A DNA stretch of 32,237 nt, from IMG/VR virus record IMGVR_UViG_3300023116_000195, positions 1-32,237 of that record. The stretch is one strand, 5' to 3'. Origin of the DNA: a virus. Position numbers and translations under genes: made by a program. Of this stretch, positions 1 to 6,698 are shown in pieces; the stretch's first letter is position 1; each line of letters opens with the position of its first letter. The notes below the pieces were generated by a model. That model was not told where the DNA came from. It searched no databases and was given only the letters and a program-made list of their open reading frames with translations.

Positions 1-704
1 ATGACCATCTGATACAGATTAGTCAGATAGATGCAACCAAAGATGTCAAACAGCAGGTCATCAGTAAGATCAAGACCGTCACGAATACATGCATTGATCT
101 TCTTGATAGCATCTGCTGCCTCAGCATCAGTCATAAACTGAACATTGTCAGTATTGATAACTGGAGCATCACCACCACCAGAAACCCAGTCAACCGTAGG
201 TTGCACAAATACAACGTCTTCGGTATCTTCAAAGATCTCCATGTCTGCCTCTTGAATGACATAGGCATCTTTCATCTCATCATCAGTTGCATACATCGTA
301 TGAGGTGCAATCACAATCTTGAGATGATTGATCACTTGGTTAAACTTGTAAGTGATCGTATTGGGGCGAAAAGTATCAGTGCCGCCAAACCCAATAAAGT
401 CACCTTGAATGATACCAGGGTGCTCAGGAAGCAAATCAAAGCAAGCATGGAGAATATCCGCAACTTTACCCTCATGATTCGCATCAATTTCTTCATGGGA
501 ATGATTGATCTTGATCCGTTTTTTGTTGAAGACCGATTTCGTACCAACGAACTTAGTGCCAGTAGCAGGATCGTTGCCCCAGACAATAGCAGGACTTCCA
601 TCAATTTTTACCGATGCAGAATTGAAGTTGTAGAGACAATCAATGGCACGAAGATCACCAGTCAGGATGGTGTCTTCGGGGTGTTGGAGGTGAGTGTTTT
701 TCAT
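1..704 (-). CDS. Conserved phage protein with KxDG nucleotidyltransferase-like motif, C-terminus cut by window edge
   Basis: An open minus-strand frame runs from the ATG at 702-704 off the left edge (234 codons visible). The N-terminus has KIDGSP at residues 33-38. Further on are a second conserved-looking block, VGTKSVFNK (about 53-61), and QGDFIGFGG (100-108). K-x-D-G-S resembles motif I of T4 RNA ligase 1-type nucleotidyltransferases, and the QGDFIGFG block could play the part of motif III. This is inference from short motifs only. I recall similar uncharacterised proteins in T4-like cyanophages. The predicted start point of the promoter at 711-739 falls almost on the ATG and there is no Shine-Dalgarno, so the message may be leaderless. 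Base composition and frame quality support this frame over the two competing ORFs in the same interval. Function not established. Confidence 0.8.
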   Translation of the reverse strand, partial: MKNTHLQHPEDTILTGDLRAIDCLYNFNSASVKIDGSPAIVWGNDPATGTKFVGTKSVFNKKRIKINHSHEEIDANHEGKVADILHACFDLLPEHPGIIQGDFIGFGGTDTFRPNTITYKFNQVINHLKIVIAPHTMYATDDEMKDAYVIQEADMEIFEDTEDVVFVQPTVDWVSGGGDAPVINTDNVQFMTDAEAADAIKKINACIRDGLDLTDDLLFDIFGCIYLTNLYQMV

Positions 705-710
705 ACTGTT

Positions 711-739
711 AGTATGGCACAAAAAAAGGGGTCTGTCAA
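711..739 (-). promoter_or_regulatory. Sigma70-type promoter embedded in a terminator hairpin
   Basis: On the minus strand there is TTGACA (734-739), a 17-nt spacer and CATACT (711-716). The -35 box is exactly the six-base loop of the terminator hairpin at 727-746. Transcription should start near 704, the first base of the downstream ATG. The same arrangement recurs at 5038, 6876 and 31639. Confidence 0.75.
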
Positions 740-746
740 GACCCCT
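720..746 (-). terminator. Rho-independent terminator
   Basis: A perfect 7-bp stem (AGGGGTC/GACCCCT, 727-733 with 740-746) closes a six-base loop. On the minus strand it is followed by seven T residues (721-727). It ends the small-gene operon whose last gene stops at 755. Confidence 0.85.
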
Positions 747-754
747 GTGACAGT

Positions 755-913
755 TCACTTACTGTCCATTTGTTTTAACTTTTGAACTAAAAGATCTGCT
801 AATGCTTCCATTCTATCTGGATGTATAGCACGAATACCAACATCATTCAAAGCAATTTGCATACTCTCTTGTTCTTGGGAAGACAGTTTCTTACCATTAG
901 TCGGAAGAGTCAT
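755..913 (-). CDS. Small hypothetical protein, 52 aa
   Basis: ATG at 911-913, TGA at 755-757; begins MTLPTNGKKLSSQEQ and ends KLKQMDSK. It is a soluble, probably helical protein of unknown function and the last gene before the terminator at 720-746. A TATAAT box lies at 935-940 without a convincing -35, so a local promoter is possible. No clear Shine-Dalgarno. An imperfect palindrome (TGTGAAA/TTTCACA, 960-974) separates it from the gene upstream. Support comes from its position inside a tightly packed same-strand gene train and from typical codon usage. I do not recognise the family. Confidence 0.6.
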   Translation of the reverse strand: MTLPTNGKKLSSQEQESMQIALNDVGIRAIHPDRMEALADLLVQKLKQMDSK

Positions 914-975
914 GAGATTTGCATTACTGATCTAATTATAACAGTGATCCCAAACAAACTGTGAAATTTTCACAT

Positions 976-1269
976 TTACTTCCGATTGTCTTCATCTGTC
1001 GTTACACCAACAGTGGTGAGTCGCATCTTTTGAATGTCTTGATACTTTAGTTCACGCACAGTTTTATTCCATGCACGTTGGAACTTCTCATCCCAAAGAT
1101 TTAGATAGTGATCGAGTTGTGTCACGCTTGCCTCCACAAGTTTACGACTGGTCTCTTCATCTTCATAATCAAGTGATGCTTGAAGTGTTGCACGAATCTG
1201 GGAAACATGAGATTGTACTTCCTCAAGATCATTCATCACTTCCCATACTTTATCATAATTGAGAGTCAT
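976..1269 (-). CDS. Hypothetical protein, 97 aa, predicted helical
   Basis: The ATG at 1267-1269 is chosen over an in-frame TTG at 1276-1278 because it overlaps the TGA of the preceding gene (ATGA), a coupling seen throughout this operon. AAAGGA lies nine bases upstream. The protein starts MTLNYDKVWEVMNDLEEVQ and is rich in Glu, Asp and Lys, with heptad-like spacing over residues 5-70, so a helical bundle or coiled coil is likely. No membrane segment or catalytic motif seen. Function unknown. Confidence 0.75.
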   Translation of the reverse strand: MTLNYDKVWEVMNDLEEVQSHVSQIRATLQASLDYEDEETSRKLVEASVTQLDHYLNLWDEKFQRAWNKTVRELKYQDIQKMRLTTVGVTTDEDNRK

Positions 1270-1454
1270 AATTTCCAATCCTTTTCTGTAGCATGTTCGA
1301 TTGCTGTAGTCAGTATAGCCTGAACTTGTTCATTTGTCAAGTCATTCAACCATGACCAACGTGGATCATTTGGATCCCAATCCAGTTCAACTTTACCATC
1401 TTCGGTGATGTTAACTTTCAAGGAATCTTTAGATGTTACTGGTCCTTCTTCCAT
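1266..1454 (-). CDS. Small hypothetical protein, 62 aa
   Basis: ATG at 1452-1454, TGA at 1266-1268, overlapping the next gene by four bases. It begins MEEGPVTSKDSLKVNI and has an acidic Trp-rich centre (LDWDPNDPRWSWLNDL, about residues 24-39). Its start lies 19 nt inside the 3' end of the gene at 1436-1612. I recall this kind of short acidic protein from T4-like cyanophage early regions but know no function. Confidence 0.7.
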   Translation of the reverse strand: MEEGPVTSKDSLKVNITEDGKVELDWDPNDPRWSWLNDLTNEQVQAILTTAIEHATEKDWKL

Positions 1455-1612
1455 TGTTTCCTCACTGCTTTTAGTTCCTTTAGTTCCATTTTGATATTTT
1501 GATATGCTACCTCAGCACTAATCTTTCGTGCCATTTCCATAGCAGTAATCATCTCAACTCTTGTGCCAAAGTGTTTCAATGCTTCTTCAAAACTATCCAA
1601 TGATTCGTACAT
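1436..1612 (-). CDS. Small basic helical protein, 58 aa
   Basis: ATG at 1610-1612, TAA at 1436-1438. It begins MYESLDSFEEALKHFG; the C-terminal half (KMELKELKAVRKQWKKDQ) is strongly charged and helical. It begins three bases after the stop of the 175-residue gene and overlaps the following gene by 19 nt, which supports translational coupling. No family recognised; the charged tail might bind nucleic acid or a partner protein, but this is a guess. Confidence 0.65.
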   Translation of the reverse strand: MYESLDSFEEALKHFGTRVEMITAMEMARKISAEVAYQNIKMELKELKAVRKQWKKDQ

Positions 1613-1615
1613 AAT

Positions 1616-2143
1616 TCACACCCAATCTGGTTTACGGTCTGGTTTTCTTAGGTAATTATCTTTTACCCATGGTTTACTAGCAACATACATTTTATATGCA
1701 GTATATGTATCTATACTGGTGTCAAATTTGTACCCATCAGGCATTGCCCGTGCAAAGTTATCTGCCATTTTATAGCATGTGATTGATCTCTTTGACTTAC
1801 GATGAAATATTTTCTTTGCTTCCCAAAGTGTATGGATACAAGAATGATGCTTCTCATATCTATACAAATACTCATGACATAAACCTAAACCATGCTGAAT
1901 TAACCAAGCAGTGTTGTGATGATTTTGTGCTGCCCAGATTGTGCATGGGTGATTACGAAAAGCACCTTTGGCAGTTGCATAATAACCACCATCTTTCTTG
2001 GGCAGTGGACCCCAATCATAATACCATTTGCTGTAGATGATAGACAGCATCTGACAGCACTCTAACGGCATCTTTACGATGTGCTTGTCTGGAAGAACTT
2101 TAGCACACACATATGGATCAGGATCTACTGCAAAGATGTTCAT
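1616..2143 (-). CDS. Conserved phage protein, MNIF family, 175 aa
   Basis: It starts MNIFAVDPDPYVCAKVL and carries DKHIVKMPLECCQMLS (about residues 19-34), then FRNHPCTIWAAQ (62-73) and HGLGLCHEYLYRY (84-96). The combination MNIF.D.dP...A..l.DKH..K...E..Qml, then NHPc..Wa, is one I know from a family common in T4-like phages and marine viruses. Its members are annotated as hypothetical. The conserved His, Lys, Glu and Cys residues suggest an enzyme, possibly a nuclease or DNA glycosylase, but nothing in the sequence proves this. The ATG overlaps the TGA of the preceding gene. Confidence 0.8.
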   Translation of the reverse strand: MNIFAVDPDPYVCAKVLPDKHIVKMPLECCQMLSIIYSKWYYDWGPLPKKDGGYYATAKGAFRNHPCTIWAAQNHHNTAWLIQHGLGLCHEYLYRYEKHHSCIHTLWEAKKIFHRKSKRSITCYKMADNFARAMPDGYKFDTSIDTYTAYKMYVASKPWVKDNYLRKPDRKPDWV

Positions 2144-2436
2144 AGTTTTCCACCGACAAATCCGTCGTTTACCACCTTAGTATAGTCGTCAAGCGTACCA
2201 TCTTGCAAGCATTGTAAATGCCATCGTGATATTCTGATGACAGACTCCTCAGTAGCACCAGTGATAAAATGAGCACCAAGGATAGGTTCTTTCAAAACAC
2301 TGGTATAAAGACCAAAGCGAGTTTTTATAACATAAAATGCATCATCGATCCATTCTACATCTTCAGGGATATTCTTCTCAATGGTGGGGTTATCACCAAG
2401 AGAATCATGAATTGTCGCTCTCTTCTTTTCTGTCAT
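2140..2436 (-). CDS. Conserved hypothetical protein, 98 aa
   Basis: The ATG at 2434-2436 (MTEKKRATIHDSLGDN) is preferred; an in-frame TTG at 2476-2478 would add 14 Lys-rich residues. The gene overlaps the 3' end of the 73-residue gene by 32 nt and its TGA overlaps the start of the 175-residue gene. Visible segments include VEWIDDAFYVIKTRFGLYTS and ATEESVIRISRWHLQCLQ. It looks like a compact alpha/beta protein. Function unknown; the orientation and coupling are those of a real operon member. Confidence 0.75.
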   Translation of the reverse strand: MTEKKRATIHDSLGDNPTIEKNIPEDVEWIDDAFYVIKTRFGLYTSVLKEPILGAHFITGATEESVIRISRWHLQCLQDGTLDDYTKVVNDGFVGGKL

Positions 2437-2626
2437 CTTTGTTAAATCCAAATGGTCCTTCTTTTTCTTGGAGTGCAAGTTTGAGTGCTACACTTCCGAC
2501 TGCTTCCATTACTTTCAGAATGTCTTCTGGTTTAGCATCGGGTCCAAGTGTGGTGGCAACATAGTTATACTTTGGCCAAAATGTTTCACCAGCTTTGATG
2601 TAATCATCAAGTGTTAGTAATTTCAT
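2405..2626 (-). CDS. Small hypothetical protein, 73 aa
   Basis: The ATG at 2624-2626 follows a good Shine-Dalgarno (GAGG, five bases upstream) and overlaps the TGA of the upstream membrane protein. It begins MKLLTLDDYIKAGETFWPKY and ends in a charged KDDRKEESDNS tail that overlaps the next gene. No known domain recognised. Confidence 0.7.
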   Translation of the reverse strand: MKLLTLDDYIKAGETFWPKYNYVATTLGPDAKPEDILKVMEAVGSVALKLALQEKEGPFGFNKDDRKEESDNS

Positions 2627-2778
2627 TTGTCCTCTTCAAGTTTGACACGATAGATTGTGCGTCTTGCAAATCTTTGATCAATTTTTAGTTTGCCAACATA
2701 CAATGCAACAATCCAAAGGGTGAATAGAAAACCATCAAACCACCCCATTGTGTTCCATGCTTCTACTGCAGCGTCCAC
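2623..2778 (-). CDS. Small single-pass membrane protein, 51 aa, GTG start
   Basis: The GTG at 2776-2778 shares its first base with the final G of the preceding gene's TAG (TAGTG), which decides the start; a GGTAGG sequence lies just upstream. Residues about 11-31 (MGWFDGFLFTLWIVALYVGK) form one hydrophobic segment, followed by a basic stretch (RFARRTIYRVK). This fits an inner-membrane protein with a positively charged cytoplasmic tail. It overlaps the next ATG by an ATGA. Function unknown. Confidence 0.65.
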   Translation of the reverse strand: MDAAVEAWNTMGWFDGFLFTLWIVALYVGKLKIDQRFARRTIYRVKLEEDK

Positions 2779-2933
2779 TATTTACCTACCCCATAATCAC
2801 CACCGTCCTCGGCGTTTTTTGCCTCCAGGTCGCGAATGGTCTGGTGCAGGCGTTCAACCGCCTTCTGTACCTCAGCGGTCTCATCCCACTCCCAAGTGTT
2901 ACCCTTGGTGTCAACAAATTGTCGCTTAGTCAT
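2778..2933 (-). CDS. Small hydrophilic protein, 51 aa
   Basis: ATG at 2931-2933 with a strong Shine-Dalgarno (AAGGAG, eight bases upstream); TAG at 2778-2780. It begins MTKRQFVDTKGNTWEWDE, continues as a charged helix (VQKAVERLHQTIRDLEAK) and ends in a Gly-rich tail. It looks like a short strand-turn-strand followed by a coiled-coil helix. No family recognised. Confidence 0.7.
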   Translation of the reverse strand: MTKRQFVDTKGNTWEWDETAEVQKAVERLHQTIRDLEAKNAEDGGDYGVGK

Positions 2934-2948
2934 AAGTTTTTCTCCTTT

Positions 2949-3197
2949 TTACAGGTCTAATAGATCATCAATGTCGATAAAGCAGACGCTATTGAACATT
3001 CCTTCAATTCCCTGCAATTTCAGTTTCGTGTGCTGGCGATGGACCTCCACCGCCTCCACGATGTAGCATTTTCCTTTGTTTAACATGTATGGATCATCAT
3101 TGGATCCCCAGTTGATCTGTTCCTTGGAACATCCCAGAAACTCAACAACGTCACCTACATGAATCTCTCCAAATTTTTGATACTCTGGAATCATCAT
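2949..3197 (-). CDS. Hypothetical protein, 82 aa, beta-rich
   Basis: The ATG at 3195-3197 overlaps the TGA of the upstream gene (AAATGATG; a second ATG follows directly). It begins MMIPEYQKFGEIHVGDVVEF and contains GKCYIVEAVEVHRQHTKLKL. The pattern of short strands around VGDVVEF and KCYIVEAV is reminiscent of small barrel (KOW/SH3-like) folds, which is inference only. Function unknown. Confidence 0.7.
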   Translation of the reverse strand: MMIPEYQKFGEIHVGDVVEFLGCSKEQINWGSNDDPYMLNKGKCYIVEAVEVHRQHTKLKLQGIEGMFNSVCFIDIDDLLDL

Positions 3198-3571
3198 TTG
3201 ATTCTGTCGTGCTCAAGTATTCTACCATACTTGAAGTGTATTCGCAATTCAGGCCAATCCTTATGGTCACCAACCCACATAGCAGGATAGACTGTGATGT
3301 ACTTGGTAATCATCTCAGCGACAACTCTACCCTTGTGACCATTAGAAACAGGACGATAAATCATCCATTTATGTTGCCTATCTTCCTCTGGAACTTCCTC
3401 AAAGTCATGTGTCCCATCATATGAAACACGAAATAACTGACCATGTGGATTTAACCAATAAAATGACATTGTACCACCAATGCCATCTTCTATGTCTTTA
3501 GTCTGACATACCGAGTTTGTGAATACTGAACCCAAATCATATGATGACTTGAAATAATCGAACATTCCCAT
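3194..3571 (-). CDS. Conserved hypothetical protein, MGMFD family, 125 aa
   Basis: ATG at 3569-3571; starts MGMFDYFKSSYDLG. The MGMFD opening is common to small proteins found in phages and bacteria that have no assigned role. Trp- and Tyr-rich segments follow (MSFYWLNPHGQLFRVSY; YPAMWVGDHKDWPELRIHF). A GGAG within the end of the upstream gene is nine bases before the ATG, fitting coupled translation. Four-base overlap with the next gene. Confidence 0.75.
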   Translation of the reverse strand: MGMFDYFKSSYDLGSVFTNSVCQTKDIEDGIGGTMSFYWLNPHGQLFRVSYDGTHDFEEVPEEDRQHKWMIYRPVSNGHKGRVVAEMITKYITVYPAMWVGDHKDWPELRIHFKYGRILEHDRIK

Positions 3572-3576
3572 TTGTT

Positions 3577-3771
3577 CTACTCCAGTTGCTCTAGGTACTC
3601 TTTTTCATTTTGGTAAGGATGCTTCTTTCCTGTCTTTAATTCCCATGCCTCTATAAGTTCTGGGATCAACCATTGATCCACTCGATAACAATACTTCCAG
3701 TTGACTGGTTGAATACAATTCATCACAACAACTTGAAAGAAGGCTACCAAGTGGATCCAAACTGTCAACAT
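3577..3771 (-). CDS. Small protein with N-terminal hydrophobic segment, 64 aa
   Basis: ATG at 3769-3771, one base after the helicase stop codon. Residues 1-19 (MLTVWIHLVAFFQVVVMNC) are hydrophobic and end at a Cys, so a membrane anchor is plausible. The rest (YRVDQWLIPELIEAWELKTGKK) is amphipathic. Coupled to the helicase gene; role unknown. A shorter form from the internal Met at residue 17 cannot be excluded. Confidence 0.65.
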   Translation of the reverse strand: MLTVWIHLVAFFQVVVMNCIQPVNWKYCYRVDQWLIPELIEAWELKTGKKHPYQNEKEYLEQLE

Positions 3772-3772
3772 A

Positions 3773-5014
3773 CTATACCAGTGCGAGGGGAGGAATACCT
3801 TTCACGAAGATAGCATCAACCACATTCTGAAGGCGTTTGATTGTAGCAGCACCGTAGTTATTGTGGACAGGGACTGAAACAAATCCACAAGACTTACGGT
3901 AGAACTGACACTGACCAGGGGTAAGTTTGCCAGAGGCAATGTCAGCAGCATCGTTGCGATCAATACGAATCACACGACCGATAGTCTGTGCCATCTCAAC
4001 AACATTCAAGTTGCGAAGAAGGATGCAGTGAGTCAACCCAGGGACGTTGATACCTTCAGACAAAATAGAATAGTGGAAGACCACAAACTTCTTAGAAGGA
4101 TCACTACCCCAAGCAGTCAGAGTGTTGAAAAACTCTTCACGGTTGACCTTACGATCATCGACATATGCACCGAACTTACTAGTAATATGTAGGACGTGAT
4201 AGTCACGATCTTTGAGTTGCTGAATCATATCAGACTGCCCCAGCATACGCCCCAGGACGCGACTGGAAGGCGCTGCAACCAGCACCTTTGCTGCCTGGTT
4301 ATCATCAAGGTTGTCAATGATGTTAGAGACGGTATCAGCGTCGATCTGAGCAGCACTGTCCTTAGTGCGGTCAGCATTGGTCTCAATGCCAACAACAACA
4401 GGAGGAATGATGCTACCGTTATTGATCAGTTCAGGTGCAGGAACGTTGCAGATAACATTACCAAACACAGTGGTGTTGTTCATCCCACGATCATGCCGAC
4501 GTGATTGACGTGGTGTAGCAGTAAAGAAGAATGAACGATCTGCAAAGTTAGAGCAAGCAGCAACAGGAACAAAGAATTGCTTAGTGCAAGCATTGTGCGC
4601 TTCGTCAAAGTAAGCCACGTCGATGTCAATACCAGCATCAACAACACGACGTAATGAATGATAGGTAGTGAAGATAATGCAGGACTCATCGGCAGTACGG
4701 GCAACATTATTAAACAGAGCAATCTTCTCGGACTTAGTGCTGCTGAAGTAGTGAGTCTCACCGCTGTGGCAGTGAGCAACGTGGACAGAGTTGCTGTCGA
4801 TCTGTTGCATAAACTCCTCGCACAGTTGATTAGCGAGAAGGATACGAGGAGCAACCACAACAATGGTTTGAGGACCGTCAGCGAGCAGACGCAGCGCGTG
4901 ACGGATCATGATCATGGTCTTGCCACCGCCTGTGGGGACAAGCACTTGACCCTTAGCAGCACTGCTCATAGAATCGAGAGCACGTTGCTGGTGGGGGCGG
5001 AGAGTGATGGTCAA
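3773..5014 (-). CDS. SF2 DNA/RNA helicase (UvsW-like or Res-type)
   Basis: A 413-residue superfamily 2 helicase. An N-terminal RPHQQ (residues 6-10) precedes Walker A VPTGGGKT (26-33), motif II DEAH (137-140), motif III TAT (165-167) and motif VI QTIGRVIR (343-350), so both RecA-like domains are present. The start is a TTG at 5012-5014: no upstream ATG is possible in frame, and the next ATG (residue 16) would delete the RPHQQ motif. T4 UvsW (about 590 aa) has the same core and drives fork regression and branch migration. This protein lacks the UvsW N-terminal domain, so the orthology is uncertain and a type III restriction-like helicase is the alternative. It is the first gene of the small-gene operon, under the promoter at 5038-5067. 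Confidence 0.88.
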   Translation of the reverse strand: MTITLRPHQQRALDSMSSAAKGQVLVPTGGGKTMIMIRHALRLLADGPQTIVVVAPRILLANQLCEEFMQQIDSNSVHVAHCHSGETHYFSSTKSEKIALFNNVARTADESCIIFTTYHSLRRVVDAGIDIDVAYFDEAHNACTKQFFVPVAACSNFADRSFFFTATPRQSRRHDRGMNNTTVFGNVICNVPAPELINNGSIIPPVVVGIETNADRTKDSAAQIDADTVSNIIDNLDDNQAAKVLVAAPSSRVLGRMLGQSDMIQQLKDRDYHVLHITSKFGAYVDDRKVNREEFFNTLTAWGSDPSKKFVVFHYSILSEGINVPGLTHCILLRNLNVVEMAQTIGRVIRIDRNDAADIASGKLTPGQCQFYRKSCGFVSVPVHNNYGAATIKRLQNVVDAIFVKGIPPLALV

Positions 5015-5037
5015 GTCGGTTTCGCTTCAATGCATAT

Positions 5038-5067
5038 AGTATAAACCCCCTGACGGCGAACCGTCAA
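5038..5067 (-). promoter_or_regulatory. Sigma70-type promoter overlapping a terminator hairpin
   Basis: TTGACG (5062-5067), an 18-nt spacer and TATACT (5038-5043) on the minus strand. The -35 lies in the first arm of the hairpin at 5046-5071. It would drive the helicase operon that runs down to 755. Confidence 0.7.
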
Positions 5068-5071
5068 GGGG
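5046..5071 (-). terminator. Hairpin terminator after the ParB-like gene
   Basis: A GC-rich stem (CCCC-TTGACGG pairing with CCGTCA-GGGG, one bulge) with a TTCG loop on the minus strand, followed by GGTTTATA. The U tract is short, so termination may be partial. It lies between the ParB-like gene (stop 5093) and the helicase. Confidence 0.65.
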
Positions 5072-5092
5072 CTGTGTCAGTTTACTGACTGT

Positions 5093-6088
5093 CTATGCGT
5101 TTTCAGGTCTCTTGAACTTCTTAGAGATCTTTATAGCGTTTGCCATAACTGCATCTCCAATCTGATTACGAGGTCCAGCATCACGATACATAGCAGATTG
5201 ACGATACTTGTCAAGAATGTTGAAGAAGATATATCGATGTGCATTAGCATCAATGAAACCCTTTGAAAGAGTTGTCTGGTTCTCTACTTGATTGAGAACA
5301 CTTGTTAGATACTTCCATAACAACTTCTCGGAACCATTCTCTAAAACATCATCCATAAAGTGTGCCATAAGACAACATGCACGGTACATAACTCCCGTCA
5401 TATATTTGTCTTTGTGGAAACCAAACATTTCCTTCCACAAAATGTATCCAGACCATAGACGTTCCATGGTATCAGGATGATCCATCTTGTAGTCTGAAGT
5501 GGCAGCAATGAGAAACTGGTTGAATGATTTCAGTTCTACTGCATCCTCTTCAGTAGATCCAAATCCATCAATATTCAAGTTAAGTTCTCTGAGAACTCTC
5601 TCTATCCAGAGTGATACTGGTTCATCAAATACTACACCCGCACGAATCTCATCAACCTTGTTGAGTTTCTTACGTTGAGTATTCAGAGCATAAAAGATCT
5701 CTGCCTCAATCTTCTCACATTCCTCTAGAGTCGCATTTTCATCATGCTCATAAACAAATGCAGGGAACTTGACACCCTCTTTACCTGCTCCTGAGAGGAA
5801 ATATAGAACTGCCTTGTGCTGCCCATCAATCAACCAGTCACCACCATTAGGTCCAAGTGACTTAGGACGACGTGCAACTACTGCAGGGACGAGAAGTTTC
5901 AGATCTAACTTCTTATACTTTTTGATAGAAAAGACGCTCAAAATACGCTGATAAAGCTTCGATACCTTCAGAAGTCCAGGATCGACATAGTATTCGATAA
6001 TCAGTTCTTTTCCAATGTATCCGTGCTCAACGGATTTTACCAACTTGGTATTAGAAGCAAGCTGGTGGATGTAATTAAAGCTATCCAT
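5093..6088 (-). CDS. ParB-like / DGQH-domain protein, 331 aa
   Basis: ATG at 6086-6088 preceded by AAGGAG. An N-terminal ParB/sulfiredoxin-like fold is suggested by strands that set a pair of Lys/Arg-rich segments before GGDWLIDGQHKAVLYF (residues 82-97). DGQH at 88-91 is the signature seen in ParB nucleotide-binding domains and in DndB/DGQHR proteins. A helical C-terminal part of about 200 residues ends in a basic KISKKFKRPENA tail. ParB-type domains bind CTP or DNA, or act as nucleases; which of these applies here cannot be read from the sequence. It is transcribed alone from a perfect-consensus promoter (6165-6193), implying strong early expression and perhaps a host-takeover role. Confidence 0.75.
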   Translation of the reverse strand: MDSFNYIHQLASNTKLVKSVEHGYIGKELIIEYYVDPGLLKVSKLYQRILSVFSIKKYKKLDLKLLVPAVVARRPKSLGPNGGDWLIDGQHKAVLYFLSGAGKEGVKFPAFVYEHDENATLEECEKIEAEIFYALNTQRKKLNKVDEIRAGVVFDEPVSLWIERVLRELNLNIDGFGSTEEDAVELKSFNQFLIAATSDYKMDHPDTMERLWSGYILWKEMFGFHKDKYMTGVMYRACCLMAHFMDDVLENGSEKLLWKYLTSVLNQVENQTTLSKGFIDANAHRYIFFNILDKYRQSAMYRDAGPRNQIGDAVMANAIKISKKFKRPENA

Positions 6089-6164
6089 AAATTTCTCCTT
6101 GTGAAATTTGTAAATGGGTGTTTGGCGTCAACAATGTGAAGTAACTTCTTGAGTTGACTTAGTA

Positions 6165-6193
6165 ATTATATAGGTTGATTAGAAATTTGTCAA
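6165..6193 (-). promoter_or_regulatory. Consensus sigma70 promoter for the ParB-like gene
   Basis: TTGACA (6188-6193), a 17-nt spacer and TATAAT (6165-6170) on the minus strand: both hexamers perfect. The -35 lies within the last codons of the SprT-like gene. A leader of about 70 nt runs to the ATG at 6088. Confidence 0.88.
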
Positions 6194-6655
6194 CCTATTG
6201 GGGAAGAATGTCACGGTTTCCCAACGCATTTCATACTCTCCCAGTAGAAAGTCTTCCATGCGATATGCTTCCAATTCGGAAGGATCGTCACAGTATTCTA
6301 AATGATCAATGGTCTCACTTTTCCAGTATTTGTGTCCATTCTTGTGCTTGAGATCACCTTTAACCATTTGAAACATGTGCCAGAGTTCATGTAAAAGAGT
6401 TGTGCGATATAGAGTATTGTCCATATAAGTCTGAAGTTCAATCAGAAAAGTTCTAGGACGTGATGGAATGTCCTCGGTAGAACAATATCCAACCACAGAT
6501 TCTCTCTTCAGACCACGATGAACAACATCAATCGTGAGTTGATAGTTTGGTAGATACTTATCTACAAACCAGGATACAACACTCTCACACTCCCGCTTTC
6601 TATAACCATACCCACTAGGGCAGAGAATACTCTTGCTGACCAATGTAGCATCCAT
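6179..6655 (-). CDS. SprT-like zinc metalloprotease, 158 aa
   Basis: HELWH at residues 89-93 is the HExxH zinc-binding and catalytic motif, with helix context TTLLHELWHMFQMVKG. A downstream Glu in DDPSELEAY (about 123-131) is a candidate third ligand. The family resemblance is to SprT-like or other minimal phage metallopeptidases; T4 has no obvious counterpart. Substrate unknown. ATG at 6653-6655 with no clear Shine-Dalgarno. It is downstream of the 50-residue gene on the same strand, with a TATAAT box at 6691-6696 between them but no good -35. Confidence 0.75.
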   Translation of the reverse strand: MDATLVSKSILCPSGYGYRKRECESVVSWFVDKYLPNYQLTIDVVHRGLKRESVVGYCSTEDIPSRPRTFLIELQTYMDNTLYRTTLLHELWHMFQMVKGDLKHKNGHKYWKSETIDHLEYCDDPSELEAYRMEDFLLGEYEMRWETVTFFPNRLTNF

Positions 6656-6698
6656 ACGAAAGATGTTAGAAAGAGGAGGCGATGAGCGTTATTATACA

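Noticed and set aside
332-604. Minus-strand ORF of 90 residues
   Set aside because: Leu/Ser-rich alternative frame of the KxDG gene, without its own ribosome-binding site.
201-785. Plus-strand ORF of 194 residues
   Set aside because: It lies opposite the KxDG gene, crosses the terminator-promoter at 711-746 and has an unusual composition; the minus frame has coherent motifs.
960-974. Palindrome TGTGAAA-A-TTTCACA as terminator or CRP-like site
   Set aside because: No T-run and too short to assign; may be chance in AT-rich DNA.
4480-4863. Minus-strand ORF of 127 residues, Leu-rich
   Set aside because: Out-of-frame reading of the SF2 helicase core, covering motifs Ia to III; hydrophobicity is a frame artefact.
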